Positions 8,998 to 18,448 of a stretch of 27,808 nt of DNA are shown piece by piece. Position 1 is the stretch's first letter. Every line of letters begins with the position of its first letter. The position numbers and the translations under genes are program-made. This DNA comes from Mesostigma viride (lineage: Eukaryota > Streptophyta > Mesostigmatophyceae > Mesostigmatales > Mesostigmataceae): positions 90,001 to 117,808 of the forward strand of contig RPFO01001512.1 in the NCBI GenBank assembly GCA_009746045.1, written 5' to 3'. The notes below the pieces were generated by a model. That model was not told the DNA's origin and ran no database searches. It saw only the letters and a program-made list of their open reading frames with translations.

Positions 8998-10394
8998 ATG
9001 ACGGCCCCAAAAGCAAAACGAGGTTTGGAAAAGGAGCTTGCCGGCTCCGAACCGAACCCACTCGCCATCGTTCTGGCCCAGCCTTCTGGGCCCGCCAACC
9101 TACCGCCAGCAAACCCATCGCCAAGCGCCTCGCCAGAGCCCAAGAAATCCTGCTACGCACACAAATGGCGACAGCTATTTGAGTATACCTACCAAATGAC
9201 GACCGCTTTTCTTTCAGCAAATGGATGCAACTGTCCAAGGCAAGATGCGTCGAAATAGTGCGTTTCTTAGCATGCACAGGAACGCAAGCTCCATGGGCCC
9301 TGTGCGCCCATCCACGCCGAGAACGTGGAGAGGTTCCTCACCCTGCCAGCATACGACCACCGCCTCGCCATCATGTGCAGCTTCTTCCAGCTACCTATCG
9401 ACAAAATCGCCGCCAAGATCCGCACCCCAGCCCAGCCTGCGCGGCCGACAGCCACATCGGCTTCCTCCCTCTGCAAGGACGACATCCGAGCAGTGCTGGA
9501 GGAGCACGTGACCTGGCCGTTGGCCGAGAAGCTGACCTCGCTGAACACGACGCTCAACACGGTGGAGGCCGGCCGGGTCTCCAATGTGGAAACCAAGGTC
9601 GTCCACAAGCTCCAGCCCCAGTTCACGACGCTGCACACCGCGGCACAGGCATCGGAAACGCACGCTGCACTTGTCTCTCGCCTTAACCAGGTGGAGGGCA
9701 AGTGCGGCGTGCTCATGAAGAAGCTTGAAGCCATCACCGCCCACACCAAGGCCCTGGCCTCACAGGTCCCAAAGATAGCGGAGCAGACGGCCACCATCGC
9801 ATCCCAGCCACCCCGGCTGGATGCTGGTGACCTCCCGCCCCTCTCCTATGCGGACCTGCTGCGAACAGCGACCGCCTCCACCACCGACGCCATCGCTACG
9901 AAGCTCCAGGAGCTTGAAGACCTTCGCCAGCCGGCTCAACAACGGGAGGCCACCGACCGCGCCCGCCGCGACTGGCGGGTGGTGCTGCGTCGCTTCCCCC
10001 AGAAGCCAGGTGAGACGTCAACCTCCGGCCCTTGCCGACGAGCTTAAGGACCAGCTGCTTACCCTCATGGGCCTGGTAGGTGAGGTAGAACTGCGTGGGT
10101 GCCACCGCCTTCCCCACTCACGGGACAAGGCGGCTCCCCCACCAGTCCTTCTCACCTTCCCCTCCCGTGAGGACAAGCAGCGGTTCCTCTCTCGTCGCAA
10201 GCGGTTGCACGACCTCACCTGGACGCTGGACGACGACCTGACCCCCGCTCAGCAGCAGCAGCGACGTGACCTGTGGCCTGAATACCTCCGCCACAAGCAG
10301 GACCCCCAGAAGCCCAAGGCCGGTGTACTGGCGGGGCGGGGACCTGATGATCAACCATGCACAAGATGTGGACGCCCCCAGCGGGCTAGACTAG
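8998..10394 (+). pseudogene. ORF1 of copy D: coiled coil and L1 ORF1-type C-terminal domain
   Basis: ATG 8998 is chosen because it aligns with ATG 4157 of copy A. The N-terminus is basic and Pro/Ser-rich (PSPSASPEPKK). The same frame is stopped by TAG at 9256 and TAG at 9268, then stays open through FLTLPAYDHRLAIM and a long heptad-like region (about 9478-9810, e.g. LAEKLTSLNTTLNTVEA, LVSRLNQVEGKCGVLMKKLE) to WRVVLRRFPQKPGETS. A 4-nt insertion at about 10025-10030, absent from the sibling at 11241-11280, shifts the frame. The next frame holds PPPVLLTFPSREDKQRFLSR, TWTLDDDLTPAQQQQRRDLW and PEYLRHKQ. Another shift near 10320 leads to VYWRGGDLMIN and the stop at 10392-10394. Coiled coil, RRM-like linker and C-terminal domain is the L1 ORF1p layout. 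It is now inactive, with two stops and two shifts. Confidence 0.8.
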
Positions 10395-10686
10395 AATAGC
10401 CCAAGCTTGACTTCATTGGTAGTCACTGTTGCCATGGCAGCCATGCTTAGAATGTTTGCATGCCTAGCTGTGCCACCATACCTAGTCACGTGCACCGCTC
10501 ACGCACGGTACACTGACAACCAGCCACAGCCTTAGCTTAGTCTTTGTACAGCCATGCTACGTCATGGCCTCGATCAGATTACTTGCCCACGCTCCTAAGT
10601 TGCTATGATATGCTCACATGGGTCTTATTGCACCCACAGTTTGCCGGATCGTTAGCATGTCTTTTAGCTAGCGCGCCCGAATGCAG

Positions 10687-10804
10687 CTGTGGCATGCCTT
10701 TGGCATGAAGGAGACTGGGGGTCTCTGCCCTTTCTCCTGTTGTGCACACACAAGCACTTCGGTGCTCCGTGACTCCCCAACGGGAGCACGAGTTTAATTA
10801 ATTA
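10687..10804 (+). repeat. LINE 3' end of copy D: hairpin plus TTAA tail
   Basis: GTGCTCCGT...ACGGGAGCAC at 10762-10789 forms a stem with one bulged base around a loop containing ACTCCCCA. The tail (TTAA)n follows. This segment is nearly identical to the reverse complement of 6615-6729, so both copies come from a recently active subfamily. Confidence 0.75.
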
Positions 10805-10815
10805 ATTCTAGTAGG
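10805..10815. repeat. 11-bp target-site duplication, right copy
   Basis: ATTCTAGTAGG, identical to 8777-8787, directly after the TTAA tail of copy D. Confidence 0.8.
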
Positions 10816-10879
10816 CATGCATGGCTGCCATAGTGGCAGTGACTACCAATGGATACAAGCTAGGGCTATTATGCAAGCT

Positions 10880-11357
10880 ATTCTATAGCTCGCTGGGGGC
10901 GTCCACATCTTGTGGTTGATCATCATGCAGGTCCCCGCTCCGCCAGTACACCTTGGGCTTCTAGCTGGGGGTCCTGCTTGTGGCGGAGGTATTCCGGCCA
11001 CAGGCCGCGTCGCTGCTGCCGGCTGCTGAGCGGGGGTCAGGTCGTCGTCTAGCGTCCAGGTGAGGTCGATCTGCAACCATTTGCGACGAGAGAGGAACCG
11101 CTGCTTGTCCTCATGGGAGGAGAAGGTGAGAAGGACTGGTGGGGGAGCCGCCTTGTCCCGTGAGTGGGGATCGAAGGCGGTGGCACCCACGCAGTTGTAC
11201 CTCACCTACCAGGCCCATGAGGGCAAGGAGCTGGTCCTTAAGCTCGTCGGCAAGGGAGGTTGACGTCTCACCTGGCTTCAGGGGGAAACGCCGCAGCACC
11301 ATGCCCGGCAGTCGCGGCGAGCTAGCGCGGTCGGTGGCCTCCCTCTGATGAGAAGCC
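10880..11357 (-). pseudogene. ORF1 C-terminal fragment of the split minus-strand copy
   Basis: The minus-strand frame gives VLRRFPLKPGETSTSLADEL and KDQLLALMGLVGEVQLRGCH without the 4-nt insertion of copy D. It then shifts because of its own 4-nt insertion (GATC, about 11168-11173). The next frame gives PPPVLLTFSSHEDKQRFLSR and TWTLDDDLTPAQQ before a further shift. It is inactive, but close to copy D. Confidence 0.75.
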
Positions 11358-12036
11358 ATGCCCTAGCCTTTGTACAGCCATGATGATCTTCCCCCCCTAT
11401 GTCTGCGCCTTTAGGTATGGCACTGGAATACATAGCTAGTGGTGTGCACGCGTGCATGTACTTTGTGCTTTCAGAGCAGGTGTAGTTTACACCTTACCCT
11501 TGCAGGAAGGAGCCCAGAGTGTATTAAGGGGAGGGTCCCATGGAATTGTATCAAAACTGCAGCTAGCTTCTGAATAACTACTGAAATGCAACTGCCAACC
11601 ACTGAATGATGATTGGGGACCATAAACATGATCGATGTTTGGGCATGCATACCACCACCAGTGTTGGGGGTACTACCCCCAGCCATACACCGGCTATGTG
11701 CTAAAAATAGAAAAAAACACTGTTTTGGGCACATCTTGCCCAGAATGCAGTGGGAGAACCAGTTGCATGCCAAAAGAACAACCCCCATAAAAATGTCATA
11801 GCACATGGTTTATACCTACTTGGATCAACAAAATCAGCACATCCCTTCATGTTACTATTTTTTGACAAAAAATACGCTTTTTTAGGGGGGCCATCCCCGT
11901 AAACACTCATAACACATCACTTCTAAATGCCTCCTGCCTAGCTGCTGTGCACCGGACACTTCAGGGATATATAAGCACTCGATCTGGTGCTCCTTGACTC
12001 CCCAATAATATAAATGGGAGCATGCAATAAATTAAC
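11358..12036 (+). mobile_element. probable 3'-UTR fragment of a plus-strand LINE
   Basis: It starts with a short match to the copy D 3' UTR (CCTTTGTACAGCCATG) and ends with GTGCTCCTTGACTCCCCAA, a 10-nt AT insertion, GGGAGCATGC (11987-12025) and the tail AATAAATTAAC. GGATATATAAGCACT before the hairpin resembles GGAATATATGTGCTA before the copy C end. The middle has no coding sequence or clear match, so the left boundary is uncertain. Confidence 0.45.
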
Positions 12037-12281
12037 TTGGGCATGCCACTTATCACTCGCACCATCAAATTGCACTAGCTGCACAGCACAGATTGCAATT
12101 ACTAGTCGGGCACTTATGTAGCTCGCGTACCAACCGTGTTGGTTCGTACGGCACCTCGGGTGTGAAAATACGCCCGATTATACGGTACTGATGACCGGAA
12201 CTGATGACCGCGTACGATTTTCTTCGCGTTTTGCACGTGACACCCCAACGGTCCGAGCACGTGTTTAACTAATTAATTAAT
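12037..12281 (+). mobile_element. short LINE 3'-end fragment
   Basis: It ends in GCACGTGACACCCCAACGG...GAGCACGTG (12233-12262) and the tail TTTAACTAATTAATTAAT, the same 3' signature as copy D. Upstream are a small palindrome ACCAAC-cgt-GTTGGT (about 12131) and a 13-bp-period duplication of ACTGATGACCG (12187 and 12200). The left boundary is a guess. Confidence 0.45.
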
Positions 12282-13732
12282 CCCTCCAATCATAGTTGTC
12301 TCACTTCATTTACGAGCAAACCTAATATCAGAAGATTTCGATAGCCAGTTTAGCATGGCCAGTTTGCATGCAAAACAGATTATATCGATTCATGGATCCT
12401 ACCTACCTTGTTGTCACGTATTACATTAGGGAAGCCCCAAGCAGTCTTATGTCTTTATTTGCCAGCCGGACCTGCCACACAACTCTGCCACATGGGCATT
12501 CTGTGTGCTTCAGTTGCTTATTATGACCCACAGCCTCTGGAACGTGACCCACATTACTACTCTCTAGACCCATATTGACAAGGCAAGCGCAGTGCCGCAG
12601 CGTAGGGTAGCTGGTTTCCGGGCAAGATACAATTTATAAATCATACTACTCTGCCCATGTCATGTACAGCCTAGCCAACTGACCAGGGGCAGCTAAAAAC
12701 TACAGTTAGGCGCCTGCTGTGCATTGTGACATCTTTTGGACAAACCACAGAATCACGCACATGCAAGACATAGGACGCCCACGGAAAATGATGTATTGTC
12801 AATAATGCTTGCAGGGCGAATAGGCAGGTCTTTCAGATGACTGTCCCGTGTGTGCGAATGTGACGCATGATCTAAGCACTTTGAAAAACAAGGGGTTGTA
12901 GATGTCGAAGGCAACATCAGCAATTTTCACAGGCCCTGAGCAGGCGCCATGATAGAAAAGTAACCACCTCATCAAAAGATGCCCATGGCATTACCTGCTC
13001 TTTCTATTACATGCTCGTGTATACGTTTAATTTACATTCGGGCAAAACAACCAGGTCGCTCCTTAGTAAGGGGCAATGGACACCCCCAAGTTCCACGAGC
13101 CCGCTTGCCGACAAGAAGATTATTCTAACGACAAATGAATGAATTATTAAGAGCGCGAGCACATGACTGCGCCACATGTTGGGTACCGATAAAGGAACCT
13201 TCAATCCCTATACGGCTATACACAACGAGGAAGGAGGCCATAGCTTCTCTCACTGCCTCAAGTGGGCAGGCCACAGAGGACTCAGTCTGCATCACGGTGC
13301 AGGCCTAACAGCTGTGGGTGCAATACAACAAGAAGTAGCAAAAGCATAGCGGATGCACTTCGGTTGCCCCATCGGAGATAGACTTACCAAACGACAAAAT
13401 AAAGACGTTTCACAGCCAATGCAACCGCGAGCACTTAGAAATCGTCAGCGAGTCTTCCTCTCGTTGTACCCGTAACAATGCAATGTCGCATTTTCTTCAT
13501 GAGAGGTCCAGAGATGACAAACGGGTTGACATTCCAAAGTCGAGCCGACGTATGCGATCACCCTAAACTGACAGCTCGGCGTCTTCCTTTCCTATATCGT
13601 GCGATGCAAGTCTCACAATTCATCGATAAGGTGGTAACCAACTTGCGGGGGGAGAAAGGGGGGGGGGGGGGGAGAGGCACACGAACGCGTCCAGCAGTGT
13701 TTTTTTTAAGGTTTTCGTTACTAGTGGCGCTA
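12282..13732. other. intergenic stretch without recognisable genes
   Basis: Short open frames only, none with a domain. A run of 15 G (13658-13672) is the one striking feature. I see no retrotransposon coding sequence here. Confidence 0.5.
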
Positions 13733-13832
13733 GGCCACTTGTGGCGTTTCGAACTATGAAAACTTCAGTTTACTCGGCCAATGTGTGGCTTTAAGCCAAT
13801 TAAAATTGGGCTTGGCACGGCCACGTGTGGCG
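13733..13832. repeat. cluster of GGCCA...TGTGGC palindromes, left group
   Basis: Three units occur at 40-bp intervals: GGCCACTTGTGGCG (13733), CGGCCAATGTGTGGC (13775) and CACGGCCACGTGTGGCG (13816). Each is an imperfect dyad with a 2-5 nt centre. The spacer sequences are unrelated. Confidence 0.6.
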
Positions 13833-13974
13833 GGCTGGCTTTTTGGTGCAGCAAATGACCCTACCGGCAGCGGGGTCAGCGCGGCGCGGCGCCGTACTGG
13901 CATTCCAAGTTCAAAGTAGTTCAGAACAGTATGTTTAATTATCTTAAGTTCAAACTAGTAGAATTTATTAGAAT

Positions 13975-14050
13975 CATTCACGCCTTAAGTTGGGTTCACG
14001 CCTGAAGTTGGGTTGACCAAAAACCTCGAACCCAACTTAAGGCGTGAATG
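13975..14050. repeat. perfect 23-bp inverted repeat, 30-nt loop
   Basis: Arms 13975-13997 and 14028-14050 are exact reverse complements (CATTCACGCCTTAAGTTGGG...). Part of the loop (ACGCCTGAAGTTGGGTT) is a near-copy of the left arm. It could be a foldback element, a small-RNA hairpin or the core of a small inverted-repeat transposon. Confidence 0.85.
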
Positions 14051-14465
14051 CCTGTACACAAGGCGGGCGAGCGTCTCCGTCTCAGGCATCGGCGCCGGGC
14101 GTACTTGGTAAATTAACAACAACGATTACCACTACAGCCACTGCTTAACAAAACGATTACTGAAGTGCCGAAAGTCGAAACACATAGTCAATGCAATGCA
14201 GTACAGTACTGTATGGCTGGCGAGTGACTGGAACTGAGGCGCCAGCCGCCAGGCCGCCAGCCAGCTGAAGCCAGAAAATGCACACAAGCTGCAGTCTGCA
14301 CAGTGCACTCTGGTCTCTGGCAGCGGGCCACTTGCCACTTGGCACTTGGCCGGGCTCTACGTACATGCACTATGCAGTCAGGAAGTCAGTCAGTCATAGT
14401 AATACTCATAGTAGTTCTAGTACTAGGGAGGCTTGTGGCGGAACGCCGGCCGGAAGACCGGCTGA

Positions 14466-14671
14466 CACCGCCAATTGTGGCGTAGCCTGTACTAGAGTGA
14501 ACTTCAGGCACGGCCACCCTGTGGCGAAACGAAACTACAAAGTAGAACAGCACGGCCAAATTGTGGCTTCTTGGGTGCCCTGTCCAAGTGGGTGGCACCG
14601 CCACATTTTGCCAAAAAAAGTGCCACACCGCCACATTTGGCGGTGTATCGCCACTAAAAAAAACACTGGCG
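14466..14671. repeat. cluster of GGCCA...TGTGGC palindromes, right group
   Basis: Units: CACCGCCAATTGTGGCG (14466), CACGGCCACCCTGTGGCG (14509), CACGGCCAAATTGTGGC (14551), CACCGCCACATTTTGCC (14596), the perfect dyad ACACCGCCA-catt-TGGCGGTGT (14625-14646) and CGCCA...TGGCG (14649-14671). With the left group this gives about nine units sharing a C-G/C-CCA...TGTGGCG core. Confidence 0.6.
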
Positions 14672-15786
14672 TCCAGGCCCGCGCGCCCACCCGATGTGGA
14701 CATGAAAATGAAATTCACCGGGATTCCAGCAGTAAATCCAGCCGGCAGCATGGACGAGCATGGACGCAACTCGCGCACACGTGCGCACTAAATCCGGTAT
14801 GACGTCCACAGAGGGGTATCAACGCTGTTCAGCAGTGCGCGCTGGTTCCTTCGCGGCCAAGCTCAGCCAAGCAAAGCAGGTGCCGGAACGGCTCTGGCAG
14901 GTTCAGGATTCAGGACTGACGCCACCTGCCGAATTTTTTACTTTGCCACGTGGACGGATAAGTCTGCATGGCGCCAAATTCGAACTGGAGTTTGCAGCTA
15001 TGCGCGCCAAATGGTTCAGCCAAAGTTTCAGGGGCATTATATTACTACTTCTGACTACAGTAATTTTCAGAGTGGATTCCGCAAGTCTCTTGCTGGCAAG
15101 TAGACATCAGATCAACTAGAAGATTATCAAGAGCGATCGACCCTGGTGCAAACGTGGCGGCTGGAGACCTCTTCAAACAGGACGCGGTATATTTAAGTTT
15201 TAACCTGCAAGCCTACTAAGCCGTACCTGCTCCTTTTCCGCGCACACCACAAGCCGGGATCTCGAAAGCGGACATTACTACGGCGCCAAGTAGGCTAAGA
15301 TGTATCAGGATTGGTTGACCTTGCAGCGTGAATGAAAAAAAAACGCACGCGTGCGGTGGTCAGGTCGAGCATATCTCACCCCAACCGCCCCCCGCGTGTA
15401 TATTCCCGGCCCGCCCTTTGACCTCGTGTGCGCTGCCCGGCGAAGTTATCGCCCTTCTTCATGCTGCGATGATCCCCGGTGTGACGTCGTTGCTTCCCAC
15501 CAGGCTGGCATTTTCCTTACTCCATTGAGGACTTGACATTTTCTGCGCGCTGCCTCTTATTTTTAATTTAATAGCTCGTGGAAAGCTGGTTGTGCACTAG
15601 CTAGGCAACTCGCGAGCCTCGGTTGGGACAGTCCGAAGGCGATGTGCGCGAGGCGCGAAACGTCTTTTCGTTAAAGCGGCAAGGCATATGGAATTGGAAA
15701 TCAAAGACAACATGTTACTTTGAGCGTTCTACACACCTTGCCTCGTCACGCACATTTTATCTGGCGATATTGCTGCTCATACGGAG
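14672..15786. other. gene-poor stretch upstream of the M23 peptidase gene
   Basis: The longest frame (14760-15119) shows no domain. A 12-bp perfect palindrome CGCACGCGTGCG sits at 15344-15355. Upstream exons or the promoter of the M23 gene may lie here, but I cannot place them. Confidence 0.35.
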
Positions 15787-16071
15787 ATGGTAGTATTTCG
15801 TAATCCATTCGAACAGCGTTTTCCTGAGTGCAAGACCAGGGTAAGGTGCATCAAAAATGGATCGGGCAGTGGGTTTGTAGGATGGCTACGACAGGAGTTG
15901 GAGAACACGGCTGGAAGGGTGATGGCATTGCGTCCATTTTGCTCTGCTGATAGCTGCGACCACGATCACCGGCCAGCCAATTCAAGCCAGTTCGCCTCTA
16001 CTGCTGCTGTATTTTACGGTTCATCGAGAACCATCCGCTCTTTCATTCCGGCAGAACCTGTGTCAGATTGG
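15787..16071 (+). CDS. provisional upstream exon of the M23 peptidase gene
   Basis: The frame from ATG 15787 is open to the donor TGG|GTAAGC at 16072. The last part, IRSFIPAEPVSDW, joins in phase 0 with EREVRRVRQASKVW of the next exon. Only the 3' end of this exon is well supported. A strong alternative donor (CCAGG|GTAAGG, about 15840) and a possible acceptor (CTGATAG, about 15953) suggest it may be two exons, and the start codon is uncertain. No signal peptide or LysM motif is visible. Confidence 0.4.
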
Positions 16072-16242
16072 GTAAGCATGCCTGCATAGCGAAGAAGTAG
16101 AGACGTCGTTTGCAGGTGGGAGTTCCAATGCAGCACCGTTCTAGCCGGTCCCCATGTTTACTAAAGGATTTCCAAAAAAAACTCTGATTGGACGTTGGCT
16201 AATCCTGGACCTCCCCTTTTTCCCGCCACCTGTGTTTCACAG
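16072..16242 (+). other. intron in M23 peptidase gene
   Basis: 171 nt, GTAAGC to TGTTTCACAG, with a pyrimidine-rich tract (CCCCTTTTTCCCGCC) before the acceptor. Phase 0. Confidence 0.6.
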
Positions 16243-16367
16243 GAGCGCGAGGTCAGACGAGTGAGACAAGCATCAAAAGTGTGGCCAAGCGGCTTCATCC
16301 GGCCTGTAGAAAAACAATGGGTCGTCAGTTCTGGGTTTGGCAGCCGCTGGGGCCGCTTCCATAATGG
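16243..16367 (+). CDS. M23 peptidase exon with the first zinc-ligand His
   Basis: A 125-nt exon encoding EREVRRVRQASKVWPSGFIR, PVEKQWVVSSGFGSRWGRFHN and the first two bases of Gly. FGSRWGRFHNG is the classical entry to M23 peptidases (FG-x-R...G-x-x-H-x-G-x-D). The His supplies a zinc ligand, and the matching Asp is two codons into the next exon, so the H-x-x-x-D motif is completed only by splicing. The donor GG|GTAAGC is consensus. Confidence 0.85.
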
Positions 16368-18021
16368 GTAAGCAGCCGCTAACCCTTGCTCATCGTGTGT
16401 GTGCAGTAAGGGGCTGGGACCAGGTAGAACACCTTTCGCCTAAAAAATGTCGCCATCATCGAATACTCATCCTAGTACAACGGGACAGTGGTCAGTAATG
16501 ATTGAGGACTCCTAGTGTCATCTTTGACAAGTTATTCCACCATTGGTTGGAGGCACGACTCCGAACCATCCACCTGTGCTGAGCAAAAAATAGAACAGAC
16601 GTTTTCAACTAAGACATCCATCAACTGGAGCTTCACTTTGAGAATGGCCTGAAAACTTGGGACAGCATGTCCCCCCACCCGTAGTATTTGATTCTATGTG
16701 GTGGTGCATGATGCGATGTGACATTGATTTGCTAGACTTTCCAAGGGGGTACACTACCCGTTTTTGCGGGAAAATCCATTAATGGTTGTAAACATGCTTG
16801 TCCAGTGGTCAAACCCAGACTTTTTTTATGGGGCAAATATATGGGAATTTTTAGCTTTGGTCGCAATTTGTGTGCCCATTATCCCAGGGAAGATGCAACT
16901 AAAATAGCGTCGTTTTCTACTTTTGTGTGATCCTGGTTTATGGTTGGTAGTAGTAGCGGTGGTATAAATGCCTAAACATCTTATTTATGGTCCCGTATCA
17001 TCATTGGATTGTTCTCAAATGCATTAGAATTGATGTTGAATATGCTCACTTTTTCGGGTGCTAGGCATGTCCCCTCCCCTTTAATAAACTTGGCACACTG
17101 CTTATCTAAACTTGGCACACTGCTTATCTACTTGAATGTTGGGGCCATCGGTGAATCTTGTGGATAACAGGGATGGGTAATATGAAGTCAAGGTCATTGT
17201 GATGGCTGCAGTGCGCGAGAGTGTATGAATGCCATTGCGCTATAAACGGCCACATGTGACTTGTGCCCATGCCATTATGGGCATGAAGACACTGGGCACT
17301 TGTTGACAGATACTCCGGCCATGCTAATTTGTGCAATGTGTAACTAGCATGAAATAGCTAGGAGCAAGCCATGTCATAAGTGCCTCAAGCTGCATGGGCG
17401 CCTCGGTTCACTATGACAGCCGCCAGGCAAATCTCCGCATGTCCTGCACACGATGGTGCCAGCCAGGGCACAAGGGTTTGGTGTCATTTCTGATGCTTCT
17501 ACAGTACAGCCTACCCTACTGCACCCATGTCCTCACCCTGTGGTTACTGTTTGTTACTTGCCATCTGCGCACATGACACGCATTGCAGTCCCCAGCATGC
17601 CCCTATTCTTTGAGCTCAAAGTGTTGTAGGTGCTCATCTCCACTGCATCAACCGTGGTGCCCCTACCACTTCTTAGTCTTTGGGTCATTTGTTTGACATA
17701 TTCCTTACCAGTCCCCTGGGAGCCAGTACTCTCTCATCCACAGTACTTCGCACAGCCCGGGCACTGACCCTAAGAGTCTTCATGTAGAAGTACCTGCTTT
17801 CTATGCTATTTTCATGATTTGTTTTGCATGATTGCCGGTGAGCATTGGCGGTTAGAAGGGACTGTAGGAGTGGTGTGGCTGGTGATGCACATGTGTGACG
17901 TCAGCGTGAGTAAGTTCTTTCACACATATACCAGCCGGTGTCTCTGTCCGGTACTGAGCCCCTTTACTCATACCTGTCATGCATGGCCCTTTTCCCTGCG
18001 TGATGCCTCTTGGCCGTGCAG
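16368..18021 (+). other. large intron (1,654 nt) inside the M23 catalytic motif
   Basis: GTAAGC to GGCCGTGCAG, phase 2. It splits the codon for Gly in H-N-G-V-D. It contains a perfect 22-bp tandem duplication (17086-17107 and 17108-17129) and no coding sequence that I recognise. Confidence 0.8.
17086..17129. repeat. 22-bp perfect tandem duplication
   Basis: AAACTTGGCACACTGCTTAT-CT is present twice head to tail, inside the large M23 intron. Confidence 0.9.
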
Positions 18022-18124
18022 GGTTGACCTTGCGGCACCCATGGGGGCACCGATCCTGGCGGCCGATTCAGGGACGGTGACGTACGCGGCGTACGAGCCA
18101 CGAGGATATGGTCACATTGTCGAG
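18022..18124 (+). CDS. M23 peptidase exon: VDLAAPMGAPI core
   Basis: It encodes VDLAAPMGAPILAADSGTVT and YAAYEPRGYGHIVE. The Asp of VD is the second zinc ligand. APxGxPIxAxxxGxV and GYGxxV are the conserved strands of the LytM/lysostaphin fold. The flanking sites are GTGCAG| and GAG|GTCAGT. Confidence 0.9.
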
Positions 18125-18448
18125 GTCAGTGGCTGTGAACTCTCCAAGCATGGCCAACATGCATATCCGCTGTCAGTTAGCTTTTGCGCATGCACTTGTG
18201 ATGTTTACGTTTACATTAATTTTAACTGTGCGCCTTATGTACGCTGCAGTTTGGGGTTCGAGGATGGTGTGTCCCATGTCTATACTGGGATACATATGGA
18301 CCAGCACGTCCCCTATGGGCGCAGGTGGCCTCCTTCGTCACGTTACACACATGGTGTTCAACGAAACTGTCTTCCCTGCCCCTCTTCACGTGCTAAGCAA
18401 TCGATTTTCTGACGACGCGGCTCTGTGCACCTTAACTGTGCCCACCAG
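18125..18448 (+). other. intron in M23 peptidase gene
   Basis: 324 nt, GTCAGT to GCCCACCAG, phase 0. Removing it joins GYGHIVE to VTHSDGWQTLYAHS, as in bacterial homologues. Confidence 0.85.

Larger units (their letters stand above)
8788..10804 (+). mobile_element. complete ORF1-only LINE-like element, copy D, with target-site duplication
   Basis: This 2,017-bp unit is bounded by ATTCTAGTAGG on both sides. Removing it and one repeat rejoins the two halves of a minus-strand element. Order: AATG-rich start, two adjacent copies of ATGGCTGACGGCGG (8828-8856), 5' UTR, ORF1 (8998-10394), 3' UTR of about 370 nt, hairpin 10762-10789, TTAA tail to about 10804. There is no RT, endonuclease or second reading frame of any length. 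The insertion therefore moved as an ORF1-only unit, comparable with mammalian HAL1 (half-L1) elements, and needed RT from elsewhere. Confidence 0.8.
10805..11357 (-). mobile_element. minus-strand ORF1-only element, coding half (split by copy D)
   Basis: On the minus strand it reads from ORF1 (REATDRA...) through the C-terminal domain into the same 3' UTR start as copy D (GTAGTCACTG, GGCAGCCATGC), then stops at the D insertion and resumes at 8787. It is 5'-truncated at about 11357, where a plus-strand 3' UTR-like piece (CCTTTGTACAGCCATG, 11369-11384) begins. Confidence 0.75.

Noticed and set aside
9267-9797. 176-codon minus-strand frame over copy D
   Set aside because: It is antisense to the ORF1 coiled-coil region, which is homologous to copy A on the plus strand.
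8490-10690. Copy D as a DNA transposon, because 8490-8787 and 10448-10690 look like long terminal inverted repeats
   Set aside because: The left arm is the 3' UTR of an older minus-strand copy, and the right arm is D's own 3' UTR. The 11-bp duplication lies inside the left arm's edge at 8777-8787, and the AT tail and 5' UTR fit a retroposon.
17819-18412. 197-codon frame covering the VDLAAPMGAPI segment
   Set aside because: Only 18022-18124 is exon. The rest is intron on both sides; the frame is open by chance, and the splice model restores the full M23 domain.
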